DNA from: Novosphingobium lentum NBRC 107847
GTDB taxonomy: Bacteria > Pseudomonadota > Alphaproteobacteria > Sphingomonadales > Sphingomonadaceae
Direction of reading: 5' to 3'
DNA: 35,552 bases
Assembly (NCBI RefSeq): GCF_001590965.1
Contig: NZ_BCTW01000029.1
Location: forward strand, 1 to 35,552
How positions within the stretch are numbered: the stretch's first letter is position 1; every line of letters starts with the position of its first letter. The translations under genes were made by a program, and so were the position numbers. Below, in pieces: positions 23,217-31,471 of this stretch. The notes under the pieces were generated by a model that saw only the letters and a program-made list of their open reading frames with translations, made no database searches and had not been told where the DNA came from.

Positions 23217-23909
23217 ATGGCACGACCAGCCAGCCTCCCCATCGTGCTGCTGCATGGTTGCGGCGGGTCTGCCGCCGAAACTTACGTTAGGACCGGCTGG
23301 GTTGAGCGGCTAGCCGCGAGTGGCCGAACCGTGGTGCCTGTCACCTTGCCGGGGCACGGCGTTGGCGCTTCGCATGATCCTGCCGCCTATGCCGATCTGG
23401 CCGGTGCGGTGCTGGCAGACCTGCCGCCGCAGTTTGACGGCATCGGATTTTCGCTCGGCGGCAAATTGCTGCTCGAAGTCGCTGCGCGCGCGCCTGATCG
23501 TGTCGGAAGGTTGGTGATCGGCGGCGTGGGAGACAATGCCTTTGCCCCAGAGAAATCTGGCGAGGCCAGCGCGGCTGCACTTGCAGACGGGATCGGCCCG
23601 AACTCGCCGCCGCCGCTGCGATCTTTCTATGCTTCTTGCATCGCCAGCGGCGTCGATCTGCTGGCGATTGCCGCCATTCTGCGCCGCTCGCCCAATCCCG
23701 TGCTCGATGCCGACCGTCTCAGCCGGGTGACGGCACCCGTGCTGCTGGTGAACGGCGATGCTGACCCCATCGCCACTCCGGCTGGCGCGCTGATGGCAGC
23801 CTTGGCGCAAGTGCAGCCCGTGACCCTGCCGGGCATCGATCACCTTTCCTTGCCAGCAAACGCGGATTTCCTCCGCCATGCGCTCGCTTTTCTGGAGGAC
23901 AGCAAGTGA
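23217..23909 (+). CDS. Alpha/beta hydrolase (probable meta-cleavage product hydrolase)
   Basis: This 230-aa alpha/beta hydrolase has the oxyanion strand IVLLHGCGGSAAET, nucleophile Ser in GIGFSLGGKLLL (near residue 90), acid in LLVNGDADPIATP and the catalytic His in GIDHLSL. It is shorter than typical MhpC enzymes (about 280-290 aa), with a small cap region. The ATG at 23217 is used because it follows the dioxygenase stop by one base and gives a normal first strand. The downstream gene overlaps by 4 bp (GTGA). Its position right after an extradiol dioxygenase suggests carbon-carbon hydrolysis of the ring-opened product; ester hydrolysis remains possible. Confidence 0.82.
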   Translation: MARPASLPIVLLHGCGGSAAETYVRTGWVERLAASGRTVVPVTLPGHGVGASHDPAAYADLAGAVLADLPPQFDGIGFSLGGKLLLEVAARAPDRVGRLVIGGVGDNAFAPEKSGEASAAALADGIGPNSPPPLRSFYASCIASGVDLLAIAAILRRSPNPVLDADRLSRVTAPVLLVNGDADPIATPAGALMAALAQVQPVTLPGIDHLSLPANADFLRHALAFLEDSK

Positions 23910-24895
23910 GATTAGCTACGGTCAATCGCAATGGCGACGCCCGCCTGTGCACCGCGCATGATGGGGTATGGGTCGATGTCACCGATTTCGTCCGCTCGAT
24001 CATCGGCACGGGCGCTGATGATAATATGATCGGCCTGATCCGCAAAGGGCCAGCCGCGCTCGATAGCCTGCGCGGCGCGCTCGCGACGGGCAATGCGGCG
24101 AGTTTCCAGCGGATCGACATCGATCAGGTCAGTTGGCTGCCGCCGGTCACCGCGCCATCCAAGATCGTGTGCATCGCGCTCAACAACCGTGCGCTCGATG
24201 CCGTCAAACTGCGCGCGCCCACCGACCACCCTGCGTTCTTCGTCAAAACCCAGACTGCTCTGGTTGGGCACGAACAGCCGATCAACCTGCGCCGATCCTT
24301 CGGGCTAACCCATCCGGAGCCGGAACTGGCCGTCATCATCGGCCGCAGGATCAAGGACGCATCGCCGGACGAGGCGCTGGCGGCGGTGTTCGGCTACACC
24401 ATCATGAACGATGTCACCTCGGTCGGGATGCGGGAGGAAGATTCCTTCACCTTCCGCTATTTCCGGCCCGATCCTGGTGGCGGCGAACCGATCGCCAGTG
24501 AAGGCCACACCACTTACCCGGGCCGCTACAAGGGCAGCGACGGCTTTGCGCCGCTAGGGCCTTGCATAGTGACGCGCGACGAAATCGCCGACCCGGACAA
24601 TCTCGACATCCGCTGCTGGTTGGGTGACCAACTCGTCGCGTCGGACAACACTCGCAATTATGTGTGGAGCGTGGCCAACGCGCTGTCGCACGTCAGCCGC
24701 ACCATGACGCTGCTGCCCGGCGATGTTGTGTCGATGGGCACTGCTGTCGGCGGCGATCTGGATGATGCGGACCAACCGGCCATCCCCGGCATCACCAAAG
24801 CCAATCTGGTGGATCATCAAGGTTCTGTCTCGGTCGAAGTGGCTGGTCTGGGCCGCCTGTCCAACCCTGTCAGCACATCAGACGGGCCTTACTGA
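23906..24895 (+). CDS. Fumarylacetoacetate hydrolase (FAH) family protein
   Basis: This 329-aa protein of the FAH superfamily includes acylpyruvate hydrolases, hydratases such as MhpD, and decarboxylases. An N-terminal small domain (about 1-75) precedes the FAH fold. The metal-binding region is LTHPEPELAVIIGRRI with its glutamates, then GYTIMNDVTSVGMREEDSF, SDGFAPLGPCIVTRDEI and LLPGDVVSMGTAVGG. The start is a GTG overlapping the stop of the previous gene by 4 bp. In this operon it would act on the dienoate or acylpyruvate produced after ring cleavage. Which of hydration or hydrolysis it performs cannot be settled from the sequence. Confidence 0.88.
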   Translation: MRLATVNRNGDARLCTAHDGVWVDVTDFVRSIIGTGADDNMIGLIRKGPAALDSLRGALATGNAASFQRIDIDQVSWLPPVTAPSKIVCIALNNRALDAVKLRAPTDHPAFFVKTQTALVGHEQPINLRRSFGLTHPEPELAVIIGRRIKDASPDEALAAVFGYTIMNDVTSVGMREEDSFTFRYFRPDPGGGEPIASEGHTTYPGRYKGSDGFAPLGPCIVTRDEIADPDNLDIRCWLGDQLVASDNTRNYVWSVANALSHVSRTMTLLPGDVVSMGTAVGGDLDDADQPAIPGITKANLVDHQGSVSVEVAGLGRLSNPVSTSDGPY

Positions 24896-24917
24896 TCCCC
24901 ACCACACATCACCATCA

Positions 24918-24936
24918 GGCACCAGCATAAGGTGCC
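24918..24936 (+). other. Small hairpin between FAH and TonB receptor genes
   Basis: GGCACC (24918-24923) and GGTGCC (24931-24936) form a 6-bp stem with a seven-base loop in the 69-bp gap. No T tract follows, so it is more likely an mRNA processing or stability element than a terminator. A GGGAGAA ribosome site follows before 24965. Confidence 0.35.
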
Positions 24937-24964
24937 GAAAAGAAACATATTTGGGAGAATTGAC

Positions 24965-27322
24965 ATGACCTGCAACAGAAAATTCAAGGCCACTTGCAGC
25001 TTCCTTGCCATCGCCGCGTTCGCTCAGTTGTCCGCTACATCGGCGCTGGCGCAAACAGCCTCACCGGATGCTGCTGCGGATCAAAGCGACAGCGGTATCG
25101 CAGTCATCACGGTTACCGCCCAGCGGCGCGAGGAATCGGTTCAAGACTCGTCTCTCGTGGTGGACGTGATCTCGGCTGATCGGCTGGACCGTGCTGGCGT
25201 GACCCAGCCGCAGGCGCTGATGAGCATTCTGCCCGGCGTGCAAATCGGCAATGTCGGCCCGACAACGCAGGTCTATATTCGCGGGGTCGGCGATTTCGGA
25301 TCGACCGCGATCAGCAATCCTGCGGTCGCGTTCAATGTCGATGGCGTTTATGTCGGCCGGTCCCAATCGCTGGTGAGCGAGTTTTACGATATTGAACGGG
25401 TCGAGGTGCTTAAAGGTCCGCAAGGCACCTTGTATGGCCGCAATGCCTCGGGCGGCGCGATCAACCTGATTTCGACCAGACCCAAACTCGGCGATTTTAG
25501 CGGCGACTTTTCCGCCGAGTTCGCCAACTTCGATACTCAGGTCTTTGAAGCGGCCATCAACGTTCCCGTGTCGAATACGCTGGCGCTGCGGGCATCGGGC
25601 CAGATTGTCTCGAAGGGCGGTTACACCAGCGAGGGCTTTTCGGATGATGAACATCAGTCCGCTCGCCTGAAAGCCTTTTGGGAACCCTCGGCAGACTTCT
25701 CCCTGTTGCTCAGTGGCAGCTATGGACATGTCGGCGGCAATGGCGCTGGATTTGTGCTGCTCAACCGGCTGCCGAACACCGACAAATTCCTCGACGCTAC
25801 CAGTCCGCAAGCGCGTGCTTTTATCGAAGGCAACCAGTTCTTCGCGCTACCGCCAGGCTCGGTGACAGCACCATCGCCAGCCGACGCAGTGCAGGATCTC
25901 CAATTCTGGAATGTCTCGGCAGAGTTGAACTGGAATCTGGGTTTTGCCGAACTGACGATCCTTCCAGCCTATCGCGACGCAAGCATGCGCAACGCAGTGA
26001 TGCCGACATTCCTGTTCGACACCGGCGCAGCATTCGGCAGCTTCCCCGAACGCCCCGAAACCTCGCACCAGACCTCGCTGGAAGTGCGGCTTTCGAACAA
26101 TACAGATCAGCTGAATTGGGTCGCCGGTGCATACTACTACAATGAGAGCCAGTTCGTGCAGAACAGGGTCTATGCCGGGTTGATCCAGGATGTCGGGCAG
26201 GTGTCCAATCTGGATACGCGCAGCTATGCAGTCTTTGGGCAGGCGACGCTGAGCCTGACCGATACCTTCCGCCTCATCGGCGGTGCGCGCTACACCAGCG
26301 ACCGCCGCAGTTTGAGTAACGGAGCAACCTATGCGATCAATCCGACCTTCGCAGGGGCAACTATCCTTGCGCCGCCGTGCCTGCCGCCAAATCCGGCCAC
26401 GACCTGTTTGCTGGAACAATATGAAGGTGTTCGGACATTCTCGAATGTCTCATGGAAAGTCGGGATTGAAGCAGATGTTTTTGCCGACAGCTTGTTCTTT
26501 GCCACCGCAAGTTCGGGCTTCAAGGCGGGCGGCTTCAATCAACTTGGCGCCTTGACTGCTGCGCCGGGCAGCAATCAGGCTTCCAGCTTCGAACCTGAAA
26601 AACTCACCGCTTTCGAGGTCGGCATCAAGAACACATTCTTTGATCGCCGACTACAACTTAACGTCGAGGGGTTTTACTGGGACTATCGCAACCATCAGGA
26701 AGCCCATGTCGCGCTGAGCGGCCGGGGTGTGGTCGGTCTTTCCTTTGAAAATGCGGGCAATGCAACGATTTATGGCGCCAGCGCGGATATCGTATTCAAG
26801 CCCTCCCGGAACGGCACTTTCCACGCCGGGGTGGAATTTGCCCACTCGCGGTATGACAAATTCGCGTTCCTCCAGAATGCGGCATTCCTGTTCCCAGGCA
26901 GCACGGGTTGCGCGGTTCTTCCTACCGCCATTGTCGGACCGGCTGGGCCGGTGGTCACCGTGGATTGCTCTGGCAATCAGGTAACCCGCTCGCCGAAATG
27001 GTCCGGGGTTGCGGGATACTCCCACCGGTTCGAATTGGCTGGTGGCGGCGAGATTGAAGCCAACGTCGATCTGGTGTTCGCGTCAGCGCGGTGGCTGGCG
27101 GCCGATTTCCTGCCGATTGAACGCGCAGATGGCTACGCAACAGTAGATGCCTCGATCTCCTACGAAGCCAGCAAGGGCTTCAGGTTGACGGCATTCGGCA
27201 GGAACCTGACCGATGAAGCGGTGTACACAGGCGCTCAGCAATCGCCTTACTCACCGGGGGTTGTGGTATCGAGCGTAGGCTCGCCGCGCACATACGGGGT
27301 GCGTGCTGAGGTCAGTTTCTGA
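24965..27322 (+). CDS. TonB-dependent receptor (aromatic uptake candidate)
   Basis: This 785-aa outer-membrane receptor has a signal peptide to about residue 30 (ending SALAQ). A TonB-box-like VITVTAQRREE is followed by a plug with SILPGVQIGNVGP, VYIRGVGDFGS, DGVYVGRSQ and VEVLKGPQGTLYGRNASGGA. The barrel ends in Phe. It belongs to the large sphingomonad family that includes importers of lignin-derived aromatics. The ATG at 24965 is chosen for its ribosome site and signal peptide. The formaldehyde dehydrogenase gene begins one base after its stop, so receptor and enzymes are made from one mRNA. The substrate is predicted to be that of the Rieske oxygenase. Confidence 0.92.
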   Translation: MTCNRKFKATCSFLAIAAFAQLSATSALAQTASPDAAADQSDSGIAVITVTAQRREESVQDSSLVVDVISADRLDRAGVTQPQALMSILPGVQIGNVGPTTQVYIRGVGDFGSTAISNPAVAFNVDGVYVGRSQSLVSEFYDIERVEVLKGPQGTLYGRNASGGAINLISTRPKLGDFSGDFSAEFANFDTQVFEAAINVPVSNTLALRASGQIVSKGGYTSEGFSDDEHQSARLKAFWEPSADFSLLLSGSYGHVGGNGAGFVLLNRLPNTDKFLDATSPQARAFIEGNQFFALPPGSVTAPSPADAVQDLQFWNVSAELNWNLGFAELTILPAYRDASMRNAVMPTFLFDTGAAFGSFPERPETSHQTSLEVRLSNNTDQLNWVAGAYYYNESQFVQNRVYAGLIQDVGQVSNLDTRSYAVFGQATLSLTDTFRLIGGARYTSDRRSLSNGATYAINPTFAGATILAPPCLPPNPATTCLLEQYEGVRTFSNVSWKVGIEADVFADSLFFATASSGFKAGGFNQLGALTAAPGSNQASSFEPEKLTAFEVGIKNTFFDRRLQLNVEGFYWDYRNHQEAHVALSGRGVVGLSFENAGNATIYGASADIVFKPSRNGTFHAGVEFAHSRYDKFAFLQNAAFLFPGSTGCAVLPTAIVGPAGPVVTVDCSGNQVTRSPKWSGVAGYSHRFELAGGGEIEANVDLVFASARWLAADFLPIERADGYATVDASISYEASKGFRLTAFGRNLTDEAVYTGAQQSPYSPGVVVSSVGSPRTYGVRAEVSF

Positions 27323-27323
27323 G

Positions 27324-28436
27324 ATGAAGACCCGCGCCGCCGTTGCCTTCGAAGCCAAGCAGCCGCTCGAAGTCGTGGAGCTTGACCTCGAAGGGCCCAA
27401 AGCGGGCGAAGTGCTGGTGGAAATCATGGCCACCGGCATCTGCCACACCGATGCCTACACGCTGGATGGGCTAGATTCCGAAGGCCTCTTCCCTTCGGTG
27501 CTGGGCCATGAAGGCGCGGGCATTGTGCGCGAGGTTGGGCCGGGGGTGACTTCGGTGAAGCCGGGCGACCATGTGATCCCGCTGTACACGCCCGAATGCC
27601 GCCAGTGTAAGTCATGCCTTTCAGGCAAGACCAACCTGTGCACCGCGATCCGCGCCACGCAGGGAAAGGGGTTGATGCCCGATGGCACCAGCCGCTTCTC
27701 CTATAAAGGGCAGACGGTGTTCCACTACATGGGCTGTTCGACCTTCTCGAACTTCACCGTGCTGCCGGAAATCGCGGTGGCGAAGATCCGCGAGGACGCG
27801 CCGTTCCAGTCCGCCTGCTATATCGGCTGCGGCGTGACCACGGGCGTGAGCGCTGTCACCAACACTGCCAATGTGCAGGTGGGCGACAATGTGGTGGTAT
27901 TCGGTCTTGGCGGCATCGGCCTCAACGTCATTCAGGGCGCGCGACTGGCGGGTGCGGGCAAGATCATCGGGGTGGATATCAATCCGGACCGTGAGGCATG
28001 GGGCCGCCAGTTCGGCATGACCGACTTCCTCAATTCCAAGGGCCTGAGCCGTGAGGAAACCGTCGCCGCCATTGTGGCGCTGACCGATGGCGGGGCCGAT
28101 TACACCTTCGACGCCACCGGCAATACCGAAGTGATGCGCGCCGCCCTTGAAGCCTGCCATCGCGGCTGGGGCACCAGCATCATCATCGGCGTGGCCGAAG
28201 CGGGCAAGGAAATCGCCACCCGCCCGTTCCAGCTGGTGACCGGCCGCAACTGGCGCGGCACAGCATTCGGCGGGGCCAAGGGTCGCACCGATGTGCCCAA
28301 GATCGTGGACATGTACATGACCGGCAAGATCGAGATCGACCCGATGATTACCCACGTCATGGGTCTGGAGGAAATCAACACCGCGTTCGACCTGATGCAC
28401 GCGGGCACGAGCATCCGTTCGGTCGTGGTGTTTTGA
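27324..28436 (+). CDS. frmA: S-(hydroxymethyl)glutathione dehydrogenase / class III alcohol dehydrogenase
   Basis: This 370-aa zinc-dependent medium-chain dehydrogenase oxidises the glutathione adduct of formaldehyde with NAD. Class III marks are MKTRAAVAFEAKQPLEVVE, catalytic zinc ligands in TGICHTDAYTLDG and LGHEGAGIV, the four-cysteine structural zinc site ECRQCKSCLSGKTNLC, and the Rossmann motif VFGLGGIGLNVIQG. The length is normal. It starts one base after the TonB receptor stop. It has strongly GC-ending codons and reads more like a conserved chromosomal gene than its neighbours, so it may have been recruited to the cluster separately. It fits as the sink for formaldehyde from Rieske O-demethylation. 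Confidence 0.94.
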   Translation: MKTRAAVAFEAKQPLEVVELDLEGPKAGEVLVEIMATGICHTDAYTLDGLDSEGLFPSVLGHEGAGIVREVGPGVTSVKPGDHVIPLYTPECRQCKSCLSGKTNLCTAIRATQGKGLMPDGTSRFSYKGQTVFHYMGCSTFSNFTVLPEIAVAKIREDAPFQSACYIGCGVTTGVSAVTNTANVQVGDNVVVFGLGGIGLNVIQGARLAGAGKIIGVDINPDREAWGRQFGMTDFLNSKGLSREETVAAIVALTDGGADYTFDATGNTEVMRAALEACHRGWGTSIIIGVAEAGKEIATRPFQLVTGRNWRGTAFGGAKGRTDVPKIVDMYMTGKIEIDPMITHVMGLEEINTAFDLMHAGTSIRSVVVF

Positions 28437-28437
28437 C

Positions 28438-28755
28438 ATGCCCGGCATTCTCGTAACGACACGTAAAGGCGCAGAAATCGCAATCGAGGCAGCCGTGGGC
28501 CTCACCCTGATGGAAGCGATCCGTGAAGCGGGCATTGATGAGTTGCTGGCACTTTGCGGAGGCTGCTGCTCCTGCGCGACATGCCATGTGTACGTCGATC
28601 CCACATGGGCAGTAAACCTACCCGCCGCGAGCGAGGATGAAGGAGATCTGCTCGACAGTTCCGATCATCGATCCGCGTATTCCCGACTGTCGTGCCAGAT
28701 CGTCCTAGACTCTTCAGTGGCAGGATTGCGGGCTACGATCGCACCAGAGGACTAA
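28438..28755 (+). CDS. [2Fe-2S] ferredoxin, adrenodoxin/putidaredoxin type
   Basis: This 105-aa ferredoxin carries electrons from the reductase encoded next to the Rieske oxygenase. Cluster ligands are C40, C46 and C49 in LCGGCCSCATCHVYV, and C86 in RLSCQIVL, the Cys-X5-Cys-X2-Cys pattern of this class. Two additional cysteines (C43, C44) lie inside the loop. The length equals that of DdmB of the dicamba demethylase system, as known from the family. The ATG follows the dehydrogenase stop by one base, and the reductase gene begins three bases after its own stop. The physical separation from the oxygenase gene (about 7 kb) is bridged by the shared operator. Confidence 0.92.
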   Translation: MPGILVTTRKGAEIAIEAAVGLTLMEAIREAGIDELLALCGGCCSCATCHVYVDPTWAVNLPAASEDEGDLLDSSDHRSAYSRLSCQIVLDSSVAGLRATIAPED

Positions 28756-28758
28756 TCG

Positions 28759-29994
28759 ATGGTTGGGCTTGTTTTTGATGTGATCATCGTGGGCGCCGGA
28801 CACGGTGGTGCCGCGGCGGCGATTGCGCTGCGTCAGAACGGGTTCGAAGGATCCGTCCTTGTCATTGGCCGAGAGAGCGAACTGCCGTACGAGCGACCAC
28901 CACTTTCCAAGGAGTATCTCGCTAAGGCGAAGCCGTTCGAACGCCTGCTTATTCGCCCGGCAGCATTCTGGGGTGAGAAGGATGTCTCGTTCTGGCTCTC
29001 GATCGAAGTGATAGCGGTCGATCCTGCAGCCAGGGTTCTGACTCTAAACGATGGGCGTACCGTCTCGTATGGCAAGCTGATCTGGGCAACCGGTGGCGAT
29101 GCCCGCAAGCTAGCCTGCTCCGGGGCTGATCTGGCCGGCATCCATTCGATCCGTAACCGGGCTGATGTTGATCATCTCGCGGCTGAACTTGATCGTGGCA
29201 GCAAGCAGGTGGTGGTGATTGGCGGGGGCTACATCGGCCTCGAGGCCGCAGCGGTGCTGACCAAACTGGGCTGCTCGGTGGTCCTCCTCGAAGCGTTGGA
29301 CAGAGTTCTGGCCCGTGTTGCCGGCCCGCAGTTGTCGGCCTTTTATGAAGCGGAACATCGCGCCCATGGCGTGGACCTGCGCACGGGCACCAACGTTGAA
29401 CGTTTGATCGGGGTGGATGGGCGCGTCACCGGCGTTGAGCTGGCCTCAGGCGAGATCATTCCGGCAAATATTGTGATCGTGGGAATTGGCATCATTCCGG
29501 CCACTGCAGCCGTCAGCGCCGCTGGCGCACATGGTGACAACGGCGTCATGGTCGACCGCTTCTGCTGCACCTCGCTGGCAGACATCTATGCGATCGGTGA
29601 CTGCGCAGCTTTTGCTTGCCGCTACGCGGGCGGGGCATCCATGCGGATCGAAAGCGTGCAAAACGCCAACGACATGGCCGCCACAGTGGCCCGCTCCATC
29701 TGCGGGATCGAGCAGCCATATGATGCCCTGCCGTGGTTCTGGTCCAACCAGTATGATCTCAAGCTGCAGACCGTCGGATTGAACATTGGTTACGATCACG
29801 CAGTGCTGCGCGGGCGACCGGAAGAGCGCAGCTTCTCGGTGATATACCTCAAGGATGGAGTGATCGGCGCGCTCGATTGCGTCAATGCGGTCAAGGATTA
29901 CGTACAGGGGAGGAGACTGATCGAGGCTAATGCCGTGGTTGATCCAGCGAAGCTGGCCGATGTTACGATCCCTCTCAAGGCTATGTTGGCTTAA
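28759..29994 (+). CDS. FAD-dependent ferredoxin reductase
   Basis: This 411-aa reductase uses NAD(P)H to reduce the adjacent ferredoxin. The FAD-binding motif is VIIVGAGHGGAAAAIALRQ (about residues 8-26), and the second dinucleotide fold is VVVIGGGYIGLEAAAVL (about 151-167). The family segment YERPPLSKEYL and the FAD contact DIYAIGDCAAF are present, as is WSNQYDLKLQTVG near the C-terminus. This is the putidaredoxin reductase/DdmA type. It is the last gene of the operon. With the ferredoxin and the Rieske oxygenase it makes a complete three-component monooxygenase. Confidence 0.94.
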   Translation: MVGLVFDVIIVGAGHGGAAAAIALRQNGFEGSVLVIGRESELPYERPPLSKEYLAKAKPFERLLIRPAAFWGEKDVSFWLSIEVIAVDPAARVLTLNDGRTVSYGKLIWATGGDARKLACSGADLAGIHSIRNRADVDHLAAELDRGSKQVVVIGGGYIGLEAAAVLTKLGCSVVLLEALDRVLARVAGPQLSAFYEAEHRAHGVDLRTGTNVERLIGVDGRVTGVELASGEIIPANIVIVGIGIIPATAAVSAAGAHGDNGVMVDRFCCTSLADIYAIGDCAAFACRYAGGASMRIESVQNANDMAATVARSICGIEQPYDALPWFWSNQYDLKLQTVGLNIGYDHAVLRGRPEERSFSVIYLKDGVIGALDCVNAVKDYVQGRRLIEANAVVDPAKLADVTIPLKAMLA

Positions 29995-30056
29995 CTATCA
30001 CGATCTAGCAGGCTCAACTTACGGCTATGCCGAAGACAAAATAAAATATCCCATAA

Positions 30057-30257
30057 GAACAATATGAAATATTTCCCACCCTCTCCTATTTCGTGGAACC
30101 CAACCCCAGCTTTGCCACCAATCTCGATCCGGCACGCTACCAGTCCTTCGGCCTACGTTTCGATCTCAAGCGCTCACGTGAGACGATTGGGAACTTCAAT
30201 CGCCGCAACAATGTCGAAGGATACGCCCGTCATTTTGTCTCAACTGATGCGCGATGA
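30057..30257 (+). pseudogene. Open fragment, possibly the 3' end of a lost gene
   Basis: A 66-codon stretch without a good start reads with protein-like composition, for example NPSFATNLDPARYQSFGLRF and later NFNRRNNVEGYARHFVS, and ends at TGA 30255-30257. A stop codon closes it on the left. It begins 60 bp after the ferredoxin reductase and could be the remnant C-terminus of a gene cut when the catabolic cargo was inserted. The family was not recognised. The rest of the 30-kb-position gap (29995-30309) shows only an AT-rich patch near 30040-30070. Confidence 0.3.
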
Positions 30258-30275
30258 ATTGCTGACAAATGCTAT

Positions 30276-30297
30276 GGCCCCGCCCGGAGGCGGGGCC
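30276..30297 (-). terminator. Perfect hairpin after the DUF736 gene
   Basis: GGCCCCGCC (30276-30284) and GGCGGGGCC (30289-30297) form a perfect 9-bp stem with the loop CGGA, 12 bp after the DUF736 stop on the minus strand. The following minus-strand bases (ATAGCATTTG) are only mildly T-rich, so termination is likely but not certain. Confidence 0.6.
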
Positions 30298-30309
30298 GTC
30301 GCTGGTGCT

Positions 30310-30630
30310 TCAGCTCGGCGGGTTCCAGATGATGACCTTCTTTGAAGGATCATCGCCCGGCGCGTTGGCGATATTGCCGTAAATCGTGCCAAATTCGGGA
30401 GCCGAGAGCGAGACCGAGACATATTCGGCGCCGGTGTTCTGCGAGAAGCGCTTCCAGCCTGCGCCCAGTTCGAAGCCGTTCTTGCGGCTGACGATGCGGT
30501 AGTCGGGTTCGCTGTCCTTGGTCTTGCGGTTGTTGGGGATGATGGCGATCGGTGCGGAGACGGTCAGCGTTGCGAGGTTGCCTTCGAAGCTGTCGTCGGA
30601 CTTCACGGTGAGGTTTGCGATGGTAGCCAT
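30310..30630 (-). CDS. DUF736 family protein
   Basis: This 106-aa protein has the family opening MATIANLTVKSDDSFEGNLA and the later GFELGAGWKRFSQNTGAEYVS and LSAPEFGTIYGNIA. DUF736 proteins are found mainly on plasmids and integrative conjugative elements of Alphaproteobacteria; their function is unknown. The ATG at 30630 is chosen because AGGAGA lies seven bases before it on the minus strand; the open frame runs on but without family sequence. It is one of the clearest marks that this right-hand region belongs to a mobile element. Confidence 0.88.
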   Translation of the reverse strand: MATIANLTVKSDDSFEGNLATLTVSAPIAIIPNNRKTKDSEPDYRIVSRKNGFELGAGWKRFSQNTGAEYVSVSLSAPEFGTIYGNIANAPGDDPSKKVIIWNPPS

Positions 30631-31069
30631 GTCGTTTCTCCTAAAGGTGGTCGGGGACCATCCCCGATGGCGCCAAAAGAAGGGGCCGGGAGTCGCCGTC
30701 ACCGCAGCGTCAGCGAAGGGCGAACCCCGCACGGGGTTGACGGCATTAGGCGTGACGAGACCCGCAGACAGGCGACAAAGAGGGGTGGTTTTCGCGCCAC
30801 CGGAGAACGAATGTAATTCGGCAATCGCCGCTTTCGTCGACCAAAAGTCGGAGGCTTCCTCCCCGCCGGATCACTGCCTTGAGCGCAGCAGCAATCATGC
30901 CTCACACGCGGCCACTGGCTGATCGACAGGCGTCGTTGCCTTGGACAGCGGACGGGTAACAGCGGAGGGCTCTCGCTGCATTACGCAGGTCGCAATGTGC
31001 AATATCAGCTCTCATGTTGACTTTTGTGCAGAATATGAGCATCATGAGGCCATGAAAGGAAGTGCCGAT
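30631..31069. other. Gene-free stretch with Xre promoter candidates
   Basis: No convincing gene was found in these 439 bases between the divergent DUF736 and Xre genes. A hairpin AACCCC/GGGGTT lies at 30723-30738. Nearer the antitoxin, TTGACT (31017-31022) and CATCAT (31040-31045), 17 bp apart, are a plausible promoter. It is framed by the inverted pair CTCATG (31011-31016) and CATGAG (31043-31048), which could be the antitoxin's own operator. Confidence 0.4.
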
Positions 31070-31468
31070 ATGGGTATCCAAGCTGCAGCCAAAGCGCCTG
31101 CAAAGGGACTTGATCGCAAGGATCTGACGGGGCCAGCCCTGCGGACATTCTTCCGCATTGCCGATGCCTGGGGCCTGAAAGAGCAGGAGCAGATGCGCTT
31201 GCTCGGTCTGGAGAGCCGCTCGACCTTCCAATCCTGGAAGCGCGGCATGGTCGCGGCGCTGCCCAAGGATGCGCTGGAGCGGATTTCCTATGTCATGGGC
31301 ATCTACAAAGGCCTGCAGATACTGTTGCCAAAGACGGCCGATGAGTGGGTGCGTAAGCCAAATAAGGCGCAAGTCTTTGGCGGCGCCTCGGCGCTTGACC
31401 GGATGATGTCGGGCAATGTCGCCGATCTCTATGTCGTGCGCCAGTATGTTGATGGGCAGCGCGGCTGA
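31070..31468 (+). CDS. Xre/MbcA/ParS-type antitoxin of a RES system
   Basis: This antitoxin of about 132 aa neutralises the adjacent RES toxin and probably represses its own promoter. It has an Xre-like DNA-binding core (LRTFFRIADAWGLKEQEQMR, then LGLESRSTFQSWKRG) and the C-terminal toxin-binding MbcA/ParS-type domain (PNKAQVFGGASALDRMMSGN, then VADLYVVRQYVDGQRG). ATG 31070 is preferred because AAAGGA lies nine bases upstream; the ATG at 31052 has poor spacing. The RES gene begins three bases after its stop, giving the usual antitoxin-then-toxin order. Confidence 0.9.
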   Translation: MGIQAAAKAPAKGLDRKDLTGPALRTFFRIADAWGLKEQEQMRLLGLESRSTFQSWKRGMVAALPKDALERISYVMGIYKGLQILLPKTADEWVRKPNKAQVFGGASALDRMMSGNVADLYVVRQYVDGQRG

Positions 31469-31471
31469 CCC

